Source of the DNA: Legionella sp. MW5194
GTDB lineage: Bacteria > Pseudomonadota > Gammaproteobacteria > Legionellales > Legionellaceae
Reading direction: 5' to 3'
Assembly: GCF_016864235.1 (NCBI RefSeq)
Contig: NZ_CP045732.1
Location: forward strand, 1,922,001-1,986,000
DNA: 64,000 nucleotides
The notes beneath the pieces are model-generated. The model did no database searches and was not told the DNA's origin. It saw only the letters and a list, made by a program, of their open reading frames with translations. Positions 27,485 through 36,918 of this stretch are shown piece after piece (the first letter of the stretch is position 1; every line of letters begins with the position of its first letter). A program made the position numbers and the translations under genes.

Positions 27485-27500
27485 TTTACGGACTATTTAC
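27485..27500 (-). promoter_or_regulatory. CpxR box
   Basis: Read on the minus strand the sequence is GTAAA-TAGTCC-GTAAA, a perfect match to the CpxR consensus GTAAA-N6-GTAAA known to control icm/dot and effector genes in Legionella. It is 68 nt upstream of the start at 27417. A TTAAAATAC stretch nearer the gene could hold the -10. Confidence 0.6.
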
Positions 27501-27690
27501 ACTAAAAAGGCGGGAACAAGGCTTTAAGCCATTCCAGGATACCGGCTTTACTATCCCTTGACTTTTACTCTGATATTGAAAATAATCGCACCCATTCCAG
27601 CCAGACTGACTGATTTTAGTCAAATAAGTGCTTTAAGTGCACGACATCAACGCTCACCGGTTGTTTAACCGACTCAATTCAGGAATTGTT

Positions 27691-28644
27691 ATGCCAAATT
27701 TTAAATTTTTTACCAGGAAACCCCTTTCCTCTTTGGCTGAGGTGGCAAAAAAAGTAAGCAAAAAGGGGCTGTCTGAGGCGATAAAAAAATCCGAAGAGCT
27801 CACAGGAAAACCCTTAAATACGGCGTATTGGACTTTAAATTTCCTGCTGCCTGCCGGCATCAGCTTAACGCAGCAGATTACCAATACCATTTTAACGATT
27901 CAGGGTGAAGCAAAAATGACTGGCATTTCCGTGCAGGCGAATGTCCTCGCCAGTGCCACGTTTGCGCCACCCGGGGCATTAGGCGTGAACATCACCGTAC
28001 CACAATTGTCAGTCCCTTTGAATTTCACCGGGAGCGTTGCTCAATTTTTAAATATTAATGAGCAGCAAATTGATAAAGCAAACCGTGACATGGTTTTTGT
28101 CCTGCTGGCCTTCAATGTCCTTCATTTGCTGAGAAAATACACGGCTCATTGGGCGAAAGAATACGATAAAAAGCGCGAGTACCCTAAACTTCATGCAGGA
28201 TTGTATGCCGTGGAGGAATTACTTCGTGTGGTTGGCATTCCTCTGCTGATGTATGCCGGCATCGCTCACCTTATGTACAATAACACACCCGAATCAACCC
28301 TCTTTGCAGCGGAAGATTCTAAAGCGTTTAATGAACAAAAAACAGCAGAACCGCCTTTGGCTTTTAACTTTATCGGCCAGGGAGTCGGTATCACGGCAAA
28401 CGCACTGGCGGCAGGCGGGGTTTCGGGTAATTTCAATGCCAGCCTGGTGCGTCAGGAGGACCGGATCGCCAATGATGCCACCATTTTAATGGCCTTTGCC
28501 TCAGTCATTCTCGGACTTTCCCTGCTGTTAAGGCTTACGCGATTCGGCCTTGATTATGGGCCATCGATGACTTGGCGAGACTGTGGTCCCTGCGCGGGCG
28601 GAAAAGAGGAAAACGAGACGGAACTTGCTCCCCCCAAGCCCTGA
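27691..28644 (+). CDS. Hypothetical membrane protein
   Basis: 317 residues from ATG 27691 with AGGA 7 nt upstream; a GTG form 18 codons longer has no binding site. Basic N-terminus (FFTRKPLSSLAEVAKKVSKK), then likely membrane helices near YWTLNFLLPAGISL, MVFVLLAFNVLHLL, VVGIPLLMYAGIAHLMY and ILMAFASVILGLSLLL. The C-terminus is soluble with GPCAGGKEENETELAPPKP. The loop at about 95-130 is beta-rich. No family recognised. It is followed 36 nt later by the ankyrin-type gene at 28681, so they may be co-transcribed. A membrane-inserting effector is possible but unproven. Confidence 0.75.
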   Translation: MPNFKFFTRKPLSSLAEVAKKVSKKGLSEAIKKSEELTGKPLNTAYWTLNFLLPAGISLTQQITNTILTIQGEAKMTGISVQANVLASATFAPPGALGVNITVPQLSVPLNFTGSVAQFLNINEQQIDKANRDMVFVLLAFNVLHLLRKYTAHWAKEYDKKREYPKLHAGLYAVEELLRVVGIPLLMYAGIAHLMYNNTPESTLFAAEDSKAFNEQKTAEPPLAFNFIGQGVGITANALAAGGVSGNFNASLVRQEDRIANDATILMAFASVILGLSLLLRLTRFGLDYGPSMTWRDCGPCAGGKEENETELAPPKP

Positions 28645-28680
28645 GAGAACCTTTGAACGATTTAAACGGTTGAGTCAGCC

Positions 28681-29898
28681 ATGCCCAATCCAACGGACGA
28701 CATTCGATTAATCTTAAACCTGGGTATACGCAGCGAGTTGGTACCTCAGGATTTGACGCACGATAAGTACCAGGCGTTGCATCGCCGCCTGGCAACGTTC
28801 AAACCCGACCTGATTAAGGCACACTGGCAATGTTTAGCCATTGCTGGCGACGAGCGGGCTTATGCGAACCTTGAACAAGTGGATCACCGTGGGGCCACCA
28901 TGGGACATTATGCCGCCTTGTCGGAAAACATCCCTGCATTGACGCGTGTCAAGAAAAAGAGCCTGGCCCTTTTTTACAGAACGGATGCCGCTGGACGGAA
29001 CATGGCCCATTACGCCGTCTTGTCGAGAAACCCTGACATCCTGCGCTGGCTTGACCAAAATAAACCCTTTAAACACAAAAAATTCTTATCGGCAAGAGAC
29101 AGAGAGGGCTGGACAATCGCTCATTATGCCGCCTGGCTGGGTGATGTACGCCTGTTGGCCTGGATTATGGAGAACAAGCCTCAACTAGTGAAAGTCAAAG
29201 ACAGGAAAGGCCTCACCCCGGCCCATTATGCAGCCGAATCGCAAGAGCCACAGGCCCTGCTTTGGTTTGCAGACAATGCGCCCCACGTGCTCAACACCCA
29301 ACCCAGCATCGCGGCCAATGCCTTGTCCAGCGCCAATCAGCTTAATCTGGCCTTGTCTTTAAGCAATACCCCTCATCTGCTCGACTGCTTAAACCTCGAT
29401 GAGGAGCGTTTCCAACGACTTATTTTTACGCTAGGGCGGGCACTCCAAACCAATTACCGCCTGACACGCCTTACGAATTACCCGAAATTAACACTGGAAG
29501 ACAACGAGCAGGCACAATGGGTGATAACCCAACTTCTGGAAATACGCGGCCTGCTCGCCATGAATAAAACAATAGCCGCCGAATTGAACACGCTCTGTTA
29601 TTGTTTAATCCTGCTACTCACCAGAGCGGATTATTTTCTGCCCCGGGAACTCTGGTACATGATTTTCTCCCTGGCCACGGGTACTGTTTCAATGCGCATA
29701 CCCCAGAGCGACATTGATAAACAATTTAGTAAATTAATTACCTACGTGGCGCGTCAGAAACCGCAGGAAAAAAACGGAGCGCTACCTCACCCGTCACTCA
29801 CTCAGCCCGAAGCGTCACGGTTCGGGTTTTTTAAAAACGCGCCAGTGAGGGCGCCAGCCGCGAGCCAACAACCGGAGCGCTTTAATTTCCCCGGTTAA
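28681..29898 (+). CDS. Ankyrin-type repeat protein, effector candidate
   Basis: 405 residues. Four degenerate ankyrin units, each with HYAA-like cores: TMGHYAALSENIPALTRV, NMAHYAVLSRNPDILRWL, TIAHYAAWLGDVRLLAWI and TPAHYAAESQEPQALLWF (about 75-205). A long helical region follows and then a proline-rich tail with ASRFGFFKNAPVRAPA. The architecture and several phrases are shared with the protein at 41255-42778 (QLNLAL, QTNxxL, HYAA repeats), so the two are paralogues. No signal peptide. Scaffold function likely; the target is unknown. Confidence 0.82.
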   Translation: MPNPTDDIRLILNLGIRSELVPQDLTHDKYQALHRRLATFKPDLIKAHWQCLAIAGDERAYANLEQVDHRGATMGHYAALSENIPALTRVKKKSLALFYRTDAAGRNMAHYAVLSRNPDILRWLDQNKPFKHKKFLSARDREGWTIAHYAAWLGDVRLLAWIMENKPQLVKVKDRKGLTPAHYAAESQEPQALLWFADNAPHVLNTQPSIAANALSSANQLNLALSLSNTPHLLDCLNLDEERFQRLIFTLGRALQTNYRLTRLTNYPKLTLEDNEQAQWVITQLLEIRGLLAMNKTIAAELNTLCYCLILLLTRADYFLPRELWYMIFSLATGTVSMRIPQSDIDKQFSKLITYVARQKPQEKNGALPHPSLTQPEASRFGFFKNAPVRAPAASQQPERFNFPG

Positions 29899-29989
29899 TG
29901 CTGAACAGCGGCAATACCCGATTATTTACATATTGACTAATTTTAATTCATATTTTATTGTGGCGCATCAATAACACCGAGAGCAACGC

Positions 29990-30812
29990 ATGGCGTTTGA
30001 ATATTTTGTCACCGAGAATGGCCGGTTAATTCGTCTGGACGTCAAAAAGCGGATGGTATCCGTGTTAACGTAGGACGCCAACTTGTTGCCGCTGTGGCAG
30101 CCGATTACCTGCACCGAAAACACAGGCAATGCTGTTTTAAGTGAAGCACGTTTAATGATTAACGATGCTGATTTTCCAGAGTTGCAGGATGTCTTTCTTG
30201 ATACCCATTACAGGATTTATCATTTCACACTCAAAACGGATCCACATCGACTTTTTGCCGGTCGACCAGGTACGGGAAGCCATTGCCGGCTGCAATTTGC
30301 CTCAAGACTTTGATAATAGAGCCGAGCTCCTGACACTTCTTAAGGATACCAAAACCATCTGTCAGATGGCTTCTTATGTCAGTCAAAAGACATCGACCAA
30401 GACACTGAAAGGACAGGAAGTTGATTTTCGACAAATACCCCTTTTGCATCAAGTCCTCAAAACTGGAAAACTTGCCACAGAAAAGCATTATGCATTGCTT
30501 CAGCAAACCAAAATAAGAGAGGTATCGCAGCTCAAAGCCTTTGCTGAAGGTGAGATCAAACGACTAAATCATTGGTATGTCTGGAATGGCCGGGCCAAGG
30601 CTGAAGCCATTCGCAATGCCCTGGGCTCTCTCGATGAAACCGTTAAGGACAACGAAAAGGAAATGGCATTTTCGCCTGTCGTCCTCGCTCGTGAAAGCGG
30701 CCTGTTAAGCGCATTGAGCATCCATCGCCATGGCTTTTTCAATCACTCCGAAAAAGCGCAGTCGCATCAATCGCTGGCCAATCAGTGCCCAAACATTGAT
30801 GTCAAGATTTAA
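29990..30812 (+). pseudogene. Decayed effector-like gene (stop plus frameshift)
   Basis: ATG 29990 opens a frame MAFEYFVTENGRLIRLDVKK that meets TAG at 30071-30073. The same frame then reads on sensibly (DANLLPLWQPITCTENTGNA ... LDTHYRIYHFTLK) to about 30235. There the coding pattern moves to the other frame (RIHIDFLPVDQVREAIAGCN) and stays there to TAA at 30812. One nonsense codon and one single-base indel are enough to explain it. The intact product would be about 270 residues, helical at the C-terminus. I recognise no family. The kinase effector follows 123 nt downstream with its own PmrA promoter. Confidence 0.72.
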
Positions 30813-30882
30813 ATGCATGGCCCAACAATTATTTTTCCTCTAGAATACGCCCTCTCCGCTGGAGGGGGTATAAGCAAACGCA

Positions 30883-30915
30883 TTTAATACTTCCTTAAGA
30901 CTTTTAATTTACACT
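30883..30915 (+). promoter_or_regulatory. PmrA box and promoter of kinase gene
   Basis: Half-sites TTTAAT (30883-30888) and CTTAAG (30894-30899) have the 11-bp period of the PmrA box YTTAAK-N5-YTTAAK. TACACT at 30910-30915 follows the box by 7 nt, exactly as at 24869. Start codons ATG 30936, 30942 and 30948 are all downstream. Confidence 0.62.
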
Positions 30916-30935
30916 CTGCTTATTGATTATGCACA

Positions 30936-33365
30936 ATGGTGATGTCGATGTTTATTGTATCCAACGATGAGTGGCGCGTTGCGGAATATTATTTAACCGG
31001 TAGACCCGATGGCATCATCCTGCCTTACTCGGCTTTGCGTTGCCCGGATACAGGCAAGGCTATCCCACGGCCCAGCCGACCGAAACTGTTTGATACTTAT
31101 CAATCGGACGATAAAAAATCGGGCCCTGCCAATACGTTCCATTCTTTCATTAAAATTGATGGTGAAATTTTTGCCATCGCTCAGGGAAAAACACCCGATG
31201 CTATCCTGGGTGAAGGCAAGTATGGAAAAGTCAAGTTTATACAAAATAAAAAGGGCGAGCTCGCGGTTGTAAAAATAGAGACAACAAACAACGCGCAACA
31301 ACAGCAAGAAACCCGAATTTTAACAGACCGCGCCTTACCCGACGGCTCACCCCTTTCCCGTGGGAAAGTAGAACGACTCGACAAAAGCAAATATTACACT
31401 CACTTGGCTTACCTTGGGGTTGCGCTTAGCAAAGTATTAATGAATTATCGATTGCAGGTAGCCCTTACAGAGCCCTCCTCATACACCATGCAACCCAATA
31501 TGCTTTATGTGTATGTTAAGAATAAGCAACTGTATGGTAAATACCTGAACGAAGAGGGAGCAGTAAAGGAATGTCCCCTGCCCCGCACGGAAGGGTATGA
31601 AAAAGTTCAGAAAAAATTTGACCTGTTCATCAACGATTATGAGCAGTTCATAAAAAATGAAATCAGCTCAAATGTCACAGCCCCTGAACTCCGCTTCTGC
31701 AGCAAAATGCCATCAGATACTGACCTGGCAGATAACACCCTCCATTTATACCAGACTGACAAAGGCTTGAGTTATGTTTTTAAAACAAACGATGGCAAAA
31801 TAACACGCGGGCATTCTGCCGGAAACTACTCTTCCCTCAGTCAGGCATTAAATAACACCCTGCTTGATGAATCTTCAATAAAATCCATCCATGCTTCCCT
31901 GGGATTTTATCCACGCGATGGCCAGCCGCCGATTGAGCTCGATGAGAACAGACGATTGCAGATGGCTATTGACATTGCGCTGCAGGTGGATGCCATGCAC
32001 CGCGGCCTACCCTCCAGCTCGCGATCAGGCAAACCGGCTGCCCATCAGGACCTCAAAGTCGAAAACATTGTGATGGATGCCAAAGGTCAGTGCCACCTCA
32101 TTGATTTTGGATTTTCAACCTCAACACCGAATCAACTCAAATACCAATCCACTGGCACCCCCATGTACCTGCCATCCGATGATGCGCTATCTTTTTTAAC
32201 CCAGGCCGAGATTGATGTCGTCGCGCTGAAGCGAATTATGACAATGCCGGGTGATTTGAATTGTATTTTCGGAAAGTACACCATTCCTGAAGAAGAAAGA
32301 AAAAGACGAAGCGTTTTAACCGATGACATGATTGCCAGACTTCACTTGGCTAACTACCTTCAAACGTCATCATTTAAATCAAACGACATCACTGCCATGG
32401 CCCTTGCAGCCATTCTGATTGCCGCACAGCTGGATTTGGGCCTTGGTTATGACACACTGCAAAAAGACCCTGTTAAAGCCGCAATCATTGTGGCGTATTA
32501 CAGGCACAGAAAAGAGAAGCAGGACATTCTCAAGGTACTGAAAGAGCCCGATCTGGCAACCCGAGTTCCTCTGGCAGAAGCCGGCGATTTTGAAACACTT
32601 GAACAGTTAACGCAAAGCAACCCCATCCACTATTTAAACACGTACCTAATACAAAACAAAATACCTGGTCAGGTAAACGACATTGAAAAATCCCGAGCGT
32701 TGATTGAAGCAATCAATAGCGGCTTTACTCCTAACGAAATAAAAGCCATGCTCAATAAGCAAACGCTTCAGATTAGAGGAATGACTCGTGCAAAAGCATT
32801 TGAATTAATCACAGAACATGCGGCCGTTCTTCAGGGGGAAAGGTCATCCCATGTCAGTGTCTTATTAACTTTTGCCCAAAGTAAAACCGAGGCCCAACAC
32901 TATCTCGACTTGCACCACACTCTCACTCAATTGGAATTGCAACTACCAAAACTGGCCCCTGATTATCAAAAGGCAACACGCGATCTCGTTGACCTTATGA
33001 ATAAAGCCATCCTGGACCTGGATACTCAGGAGTCTCCGGCCGTGCGATTTAAGCGCTTTAACAGCACCATTGAAACGGCCATCCAGGACAATCGCGCTGC
33101 CTTGGAAACGAATACCGGTCTTGTGAAATTTTTGGATGACTTGTGCACTGTGCTGGCGTCGCTTATCATTTTCTACCCCTTCGTCTACGCCTACCAGTAC
33201 AAAAAAGAGGTTCACTATTCGTTTTTCAAGCCCGAAACGTCCGTTATGCTGGATAAAATACAACAAGCTCAAAGCACGCTGCTTGAACAATCGCCGATTA
33301 AAGACGAGATAAAGGCCCTAGACTCGGAGAATCCAGCCGATGACGGCGTTTTAGTCTACAGCTAA
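30936..33365 (+). CDS. Ser/Thr protein kinase effector candidate
   Basis: 809 residues if ATG 30936 is used; ATG 30942 or 30948 are equally possible because no strong ribosome binding site decides. A eukaryotic-like kinase domain spans about 88-430 with a long insert: P-loop LGEGKYGKVKF (from L91), VAIK lysine K113 (LAVVKIE), catalytic loop AHQDLKVENIVMD (H370, D372), DFG as LIDFGFS (D390) and activation-segment end GTPMYLPSDD. All catalytic residues are present. The remaining 370 residues are helical, with one hydrophobic segment near SLIIFYPFVYAYQY (about 740) that may anchor it to a membrane. LegK-type host-directed kinases are the closest concept; the substrate is unknown. Likely PmrA-regulated. 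Confidence 0.9.
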   Translation: MVMSMFIVSNDEWRVAEYYLTGRPDGIILPYSALRCPDTGKAIPRPSRPKLFDTYQSDDKKSGPANTFHSFIKIDGEIFAIAQGKTPDAILGEGKYGKVKFIQNKKGELAVVKIETTNNAQQQQETRILTDRALPDGSPLSRGKVERLDKSKYYTHLAYLGVALSKVLMNYRLQVALTEPSSYTMQPNMLYVYVKNKQLYGKYLNEEGAVKECPLPRTEGYEKVQKKFDLFINDYEQFIKNEISSNVTAPELRFCSKMPSDTDLADNTLHLYQTDKGLSYVFKTNDGKITRGHSAGNYSSLSQALNNTLLDESSIKSIHASLGFYPRDGQPPIELDENRRLQMAIDIALQVDAMHRGLPSSSRSGKPAAHQDLKVENIVMDAKGQCHLIDFGFSTSTPNQLKYQSTGTPMYLPSDDALSFLTQAEIDVVALKRIMTMPGDLNCIFGKYTIPEEERKRRSVLTDDMIARLHLANYLQTSSFKSNDITAMALAAILIAAQLDLGLGYDTLQKDPVKAAIIVAYYRHRKEKQDILKVLKEPDLATRVPLAEAGDFETLEQLTQSNPIHYLNTYLIQNKIPGQVNDIEKSRALIEAINSGFTPNEIKAMLNKQTLQIRGMTRAKAFELITEHAAVLQGERSSHVSVLLTFAQSKTEAQHYLDLHHTLTQLELQLPKLAPDYQKATRDLVDLMNKAILDLDTQESPAVRFKRFNSTIETAIQDNRAALETNTGLVKFLDDLCTVLASLIIFYPFVYAYQYKKEVHYSFFKPETSVMLDKIQQAQSTLLEQSPIKDEIKALDSENPADDGVLVYS

Positions 33366-33383
33366 GATCATTTGCCTGCATGT

Positions 33384-33417
33384 ATAATGAAGAGGCTATG
33401 CCTCTTCATTATTTTTT
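33384..33417 (+). terminator. Rho-independent terminator
   Basis: A perfect 13-bp stem (ATAATGAAGAGGC with its complement) and TAT loop occupy 33384-33412, followed by TTTTT (33413-33417). It ends transcription of the kinase gene. On the opposite strand no T run follows, so it is one-directional, although it overlaps the stop codon of the convergent gene. Confidence 0.85.
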
Positions 33418-35607
33418 CGGCTGCAGGCATTTTTCCGTCTCCAGAATAACCTCGTTGGCTTGTTTTGCAATTTTGCTGTCAAAAAAACTGAGTTTATTTT
33501 TCTGGTAAAGGATTGAGTCGGTTTTTAAATCGGTAACGATTTTTTTAAGGTGATTTAGATCCAGCGGCTCTCTGCTGTTCAGAAGCGAGGCCAGTTGCGC
33601 CAGATCTTCGTGTTTTTTCAAAAAATAAGGGTTGGCGACTTTGGCAATTTTAGCTCCTTTAGCTTCTGACAAGATCCACGTCCCTTCTTTTTCGATGTAA
33701 CCGCCAAGCTTGAGCAAGTCGTTTGATTTTTCTAATATGGAAAAATACGGCATCACACTTGCTTTAAAACCCTGAATATATTGTTTCGGATCCTGCACAA
33801 TCTGCGCATAAATATCATAAGGGACACGCTGCTCCTCCTTGGCATCGCCCAGGCGCACATCGTTTAAACTGATCAACCCCCGGGTGTAGTGCAGCACAAT
33901 GCCCCTGACCAGCCATTGCGTTACAGCCCCTGAGCCCCGGCTCAATGGGTATAATTTAGCCATGGTGTAGGTAAATTCAGCCAACGCCGTTAAAAATTCA
34001 TCGTTATTTTTAAATTGGCGTTGCCGCACCTTGGTTAAAAAATGTTTATCCAGCGCACTTAAGGCTTCATCAAACGATGCGCGCTTGGTCTCATCAAAAA
34101 TAACAACCACACTGCGCATCTCCTTGCACTGGGCATCGTTGTAATAAATGGCTACTGTTTCAGCAGGACAGTGGATGTTTTGTTCACCGACAACCAGCGT
34201 AGGTTTAAATTGAAATTTTCTAACGAACGGGGTTGTGTCGGCTTCATGGAGCAGTTTCAATGCCATGTCAGGTTTTTCATGAGCATCATAGGTTGTCTTT
34301 TGTTGCTGGATAGTCGCTATCAGCGTTGGGAATATTTGCTTGTTAGCCACGCTTTTTCCCTGGGAAGAATAAGAATCCATACTCTTATTATCCCTAAACT
34401 CCCCAAACCGCTGCTCTTCATCTCGTATCCGGGCAATTTTCTTCCGTGTTTTTGCGGCAAAATGAAACAGTTCCTTCAGTGGCTCACCTGAATCCAGTGG
34501 CTCACGTGAATCCAGTGGCTCACCTGAATCAATCATGGCAGCGAGTTTGCTTTCCACGCTTTGCGTATAGTAACTCCACATGATTTTGTTTTCATACTCA
34601 TCCCGGCTCGCCAATCCAAAAAAATTATACGACTCGCTGGTAATGCGCGACTGGCATGATTTATCAATGAATTTCTGATTAATAAGCAAATCAGCACTGT
34701 AATCCGACAGCAACCCTGCTTGGTTTAAATCCAGGATGGAAGCACACAGCCGTTGCACCTGTTTGTCAAAATCAATGCTCGGCAATGCAGCCAACTTTAG
34801 GATAAATTGCTGTTTTAGGGCCGATTTTTCCAAAGCCGAAACCGCTTCCATGACGGCCATAAGCGTATTATGGCGAAGGAGTGCATCATCCTTTTCAAGC
34901 AGGGTTAGGCGCTTGAGCAACTTGTCAACCGACGCAAGTCCCTCTGTTTTACCGGAGAGCACTTGCATATAACGAATTATTGCTGCAGCAATGTAGGTTT
35001 TATCGACTATTTTCAGACACTCGCTTTCCATCACCTCAAGCGATTGATAAAGCCTTCGAGCAATGGGCTCATAGTCAGCCAGGTTATCGGCTTGATACTG
35101 TTTTAATCGCTTTCCCATTTCAAGCTTAAGTGTCTGCACAGCACCCAATAATTCCCGTGCCTCAACAGGCCATTGGTTTGATGAGTTTTTAATAAATTGA
35201 GTTGCCTGTTTCAGCACACTCTCCTGCTGCTGCTTAAGCCGCCCGATTTCTTTAATGGCTGGATTAAGTTCCGCCGCTCTTTTTTGATTATCCCGGTAAA
35301 TGGCTTCAACCTCGGAATACAAGGCCTCACTTTGCTCGGGATGATCCTGGAATTGGATTGCTTTGAGAAATCGAAACACACTCTGCCCACTCAGAGCCTT
35401 GTCTGGGAAAATCGATTCAAACAAATCAGCCCCGATTTCTGAGTGACGAATTGTGATCGTAATACCCTCCTCATTTTCGCTTTGTGTCACCTGAAAATCA
35501 GAATACTCTGGGGCTGGCGGGATGAGCGTTCCCTTAGGAACTGTGAATTTTATTGCATCAATACCAACACCACTCAATTGAATCCCGGGATATCTATTGA
35601 CAGTCAT
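33409..35607 (-). CDS. Large orphan effector candidate
   Basis: 732 residues from ATG 35607 (MTVNRYPGIQLSGVGIDA); a TTG five codons upstream is the alternative. After a beta-rich N-terminus (1-110) comes a long helical, partly coiled-coil region (about 120-330), then a Ser/Gly/Glu/Pro repeat near residue 360-378 (DSGEPL repeated three times, with DSREPL as the middle copy) coded by an 18-nt tandem repeat. The C-terminal half has mixed structure. No signal peptide, membrane helix or known domain. The upstream region has TATAAT on the minus strand (around 35637). It is divergent from the ADP-ribosyltransferase candidate. Confidence 0.8.
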   Translation of the reverse strand: MTVNRYPGIQLSGVGIDAIKFTVPKGTLIPPAPEYSDFQVTQSENEEGITITIRHSEIGADLFESIFPDKALSGQSVFRFLKAIQFQDHPEQSEALYSEVEAIYRDNQKRAAELNPAIKEIGRLKQQQESVLKQATQFIKNSSNQWPVEARELLGAVQTLKLEMGKRLKQYQADNLADYEPIARRLYQSLEVMESECLKIVDKTYIAAAIIRYMQVLSGKTEGLASVDKLLKRLTLLEKDDALLRHNTLMAVMEAVSALEKSALKQQFILKLAALPSIDFDKQVQRLCASILDLNQAGLLSDYSADLLINQKFIDKSCQSRITSESYNFFGLASRDEYENKIMWSYYTQSVESKLAAMIDSGEPLDSREPLDSGEPLKELFHFAAKTRKKIARIRDEEQRFGEFRDNKSMDSYSSQGKSVANKQIFPTLIATIQQQKTTYDAHEKPDMALKLLHEADTTPFVRKFQFKPTLVVGEQNIHCPAETVAIYYNDAQCKEMRSVVVIFDETKRASFDEALSALDKHFLTKVRQRQFKNNDEFLTALAEFTYTMAKLYPLSRGSGAVTQWLVRGIVLHYTRGLISLNDVRLGDAKEEQRVPYDIYAQIVQDPKQYIQGFKASVMPYFSILEKSNDLLKLGGYIEKEGTWILSEAKGAKIAKVANPYFLKKHEDLAQLASLLNSREPLDLNHLKKIVTDLKTDSILYQKNKLSFFDSKIAKQANEVILETEKCLQPKK
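34478..34531. repeat. Three 18-nt tandem repeats inside CDS
   Basis: Three copies of an 18-nt unit at 34478-34495, 34496-34513 and 34514-34531 differ by one base (CTGAA or GTGAA) plus the last base. On the minus strand they encode DSGEPL-type hexapeptides. The unit length is a multiple of three, so copy-number changes would keep frame. Confidence 0.9.
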
Positions 35608-35776
35608 AGCGTTCCAAAGCAATTCACCTAACTTAATTATATAGTCACATCGATCTTATTTTTTTCTTTTTGACATTATATTGCACTATCACTGCAAACA
35701 GAACAAACCATGCAGGCCATATATAAAACCATATGTTCTATTATTAACCTATCGATGACAGGATAGGTTGAATGAA

Positions 35777-36895
35777 ATGTCAAGCGATGATGACGTAATC
35801 AAATCGTTTGTTAAACAAGATGCCGCGGCACTCACCAAGGCCACCCAGGGCTCAAATACCATTGCACTGGAGTACGGGCCGTTAAACAAAAATGATGCAA
35901 CTGTTCATCTCGAGCAATTGGTTAAAGCGTTTCTGGCCACACAAGCTACTCCTGACGCCCCTCCTGTAACCTTTAAAGTTGAAAATGATAAACTAATGGC
36001 TTCATTTCAAGGCCAGGAATACAACGTCAGTGACTTGATTAAGCAGGCGAACTTGAATCATGTGCAGTTTGATGAGCAGGATGCTGCCAATTACATGGTT
36101 CTTCTGCAATCACCTGAGGCCCATTACACGCCCTCATTAAAAAATTCTACCAATCCTATCCCGAGCATGGCGGATTATGAAACCCAGGAAAAACAAGGAA
36201 AACACCCGGATGCGTTGAAAGAATTAAATTGGGCGGAAAAATCAGCGATTAATATTTACAGTGGCGGGTTTTATGGGGTTTGCAACCAGGTTCTTCGCGG
36301 GGATGTATCGCGGATTGAAAACCAGGATTCCCAACAGATAGGCGAAATTTTAGCCACTGCGGCCATGGGCTGTGCGGGATTAAATAAAATATCGGAATCT
36401 TCCCCCCGCTTCACCTTTCGTGTTGAGGAAAATTTCAGCGAGGAATTCACCAAAAAACGAATCGAAGCGGTTGAACGCGGCGGCGATGTTACGGTGGAAA
36501 TGGGATTTTTCAGCACCGCCTTCGCCCCATCGGATGACGAAATGTTTAATGCCATGAACACGGAACTGTTTAATGCAGGCGGCGGAACCGGCATTGTCCT
36601 GTCTGATTTGCGCGGTAAATACATTGCCGGCATTGCCGCCAAACCCGACGAGTTTGAATACTTGGTTCCCCCAACGCAAATGCAATGGGTTGGGCATTAC
36701 CAAACGGAAAACGGCAGCCATTTCTTCCATGCCAGACCCGTACAAACCTTAACAGGGCTCACGGCAGAACAACAAAAGCGAACCGAACCGGCGAGCGAGC
36801 CAACCCCTCCCTTAAGCACGGACTTTAAAGCCAGGCTTAACGATGTGAAAAACGCGGACGGCGAGGAAATCAAACAGCCTTACAAGCCCTCCTGA
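35777..36895 (+). CDS. Putative R-S-E mono-ADP-ribosyltransferase effector
   Basis: 372 residues from ATG 35777. The C-terminal two thirds follow the order of R-S-E type ADP-ribosyltransferases. First comes a helix with SAINIYSGGFYGVCNQVLRG (about 155-175), typical of toxins that have a Y-x-x-I-N-x-x-L-R helix. Then R215 in FTFRVEEN, the STS-like strand FFSTAF (S246-T247-A248), and a Glu motif PDEFEYLVPP with E292-F293-E294 (the ExE of arginine-specific enzymes). The N-terminal 140 residues are unassigned. There is no signal peptide, so a Dot/Icm-type effector is more likely than a Sec toxin. No immunity partner is seen. Catalysis is inferred from motif order alone. Confidence 0.78.
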   Translation: MSSDDDVIKSFVKQDAAALTKATQGSNTIALEYGPLNKNDATVHLEQLVKAFLATQATPDAPPVTFKVENDKLMASFQGQEYNVSDLIKQANLNHVQFDEQDAANYMVLLQSPEAHYTPSLKNSTNPIPSMADYETQEKQGKHPDALKELNWAEKSAINIYSGGFYGVCNQVLRGDVSRIENQDSQQIGEILATAAMGCAGLNKISESSPRFTFRVEENFSEEFTKKRIEAVERGGDVTVEMGFFSTAFAPSDDEMFNAMNTELFNAGGGTGIVLSDLRGKYIAGIAAKPDEFEYLVPPTQMQWVGHYQTENGSHFFHARPVQTLTGLTAEQQKRTEPASEPTPPLSTDFKARLNDVKNADGEEIKQPYKPS

Positions 36896-36918
36896 CAGGA
36901 TCAACAGGCCGCTTCCAG

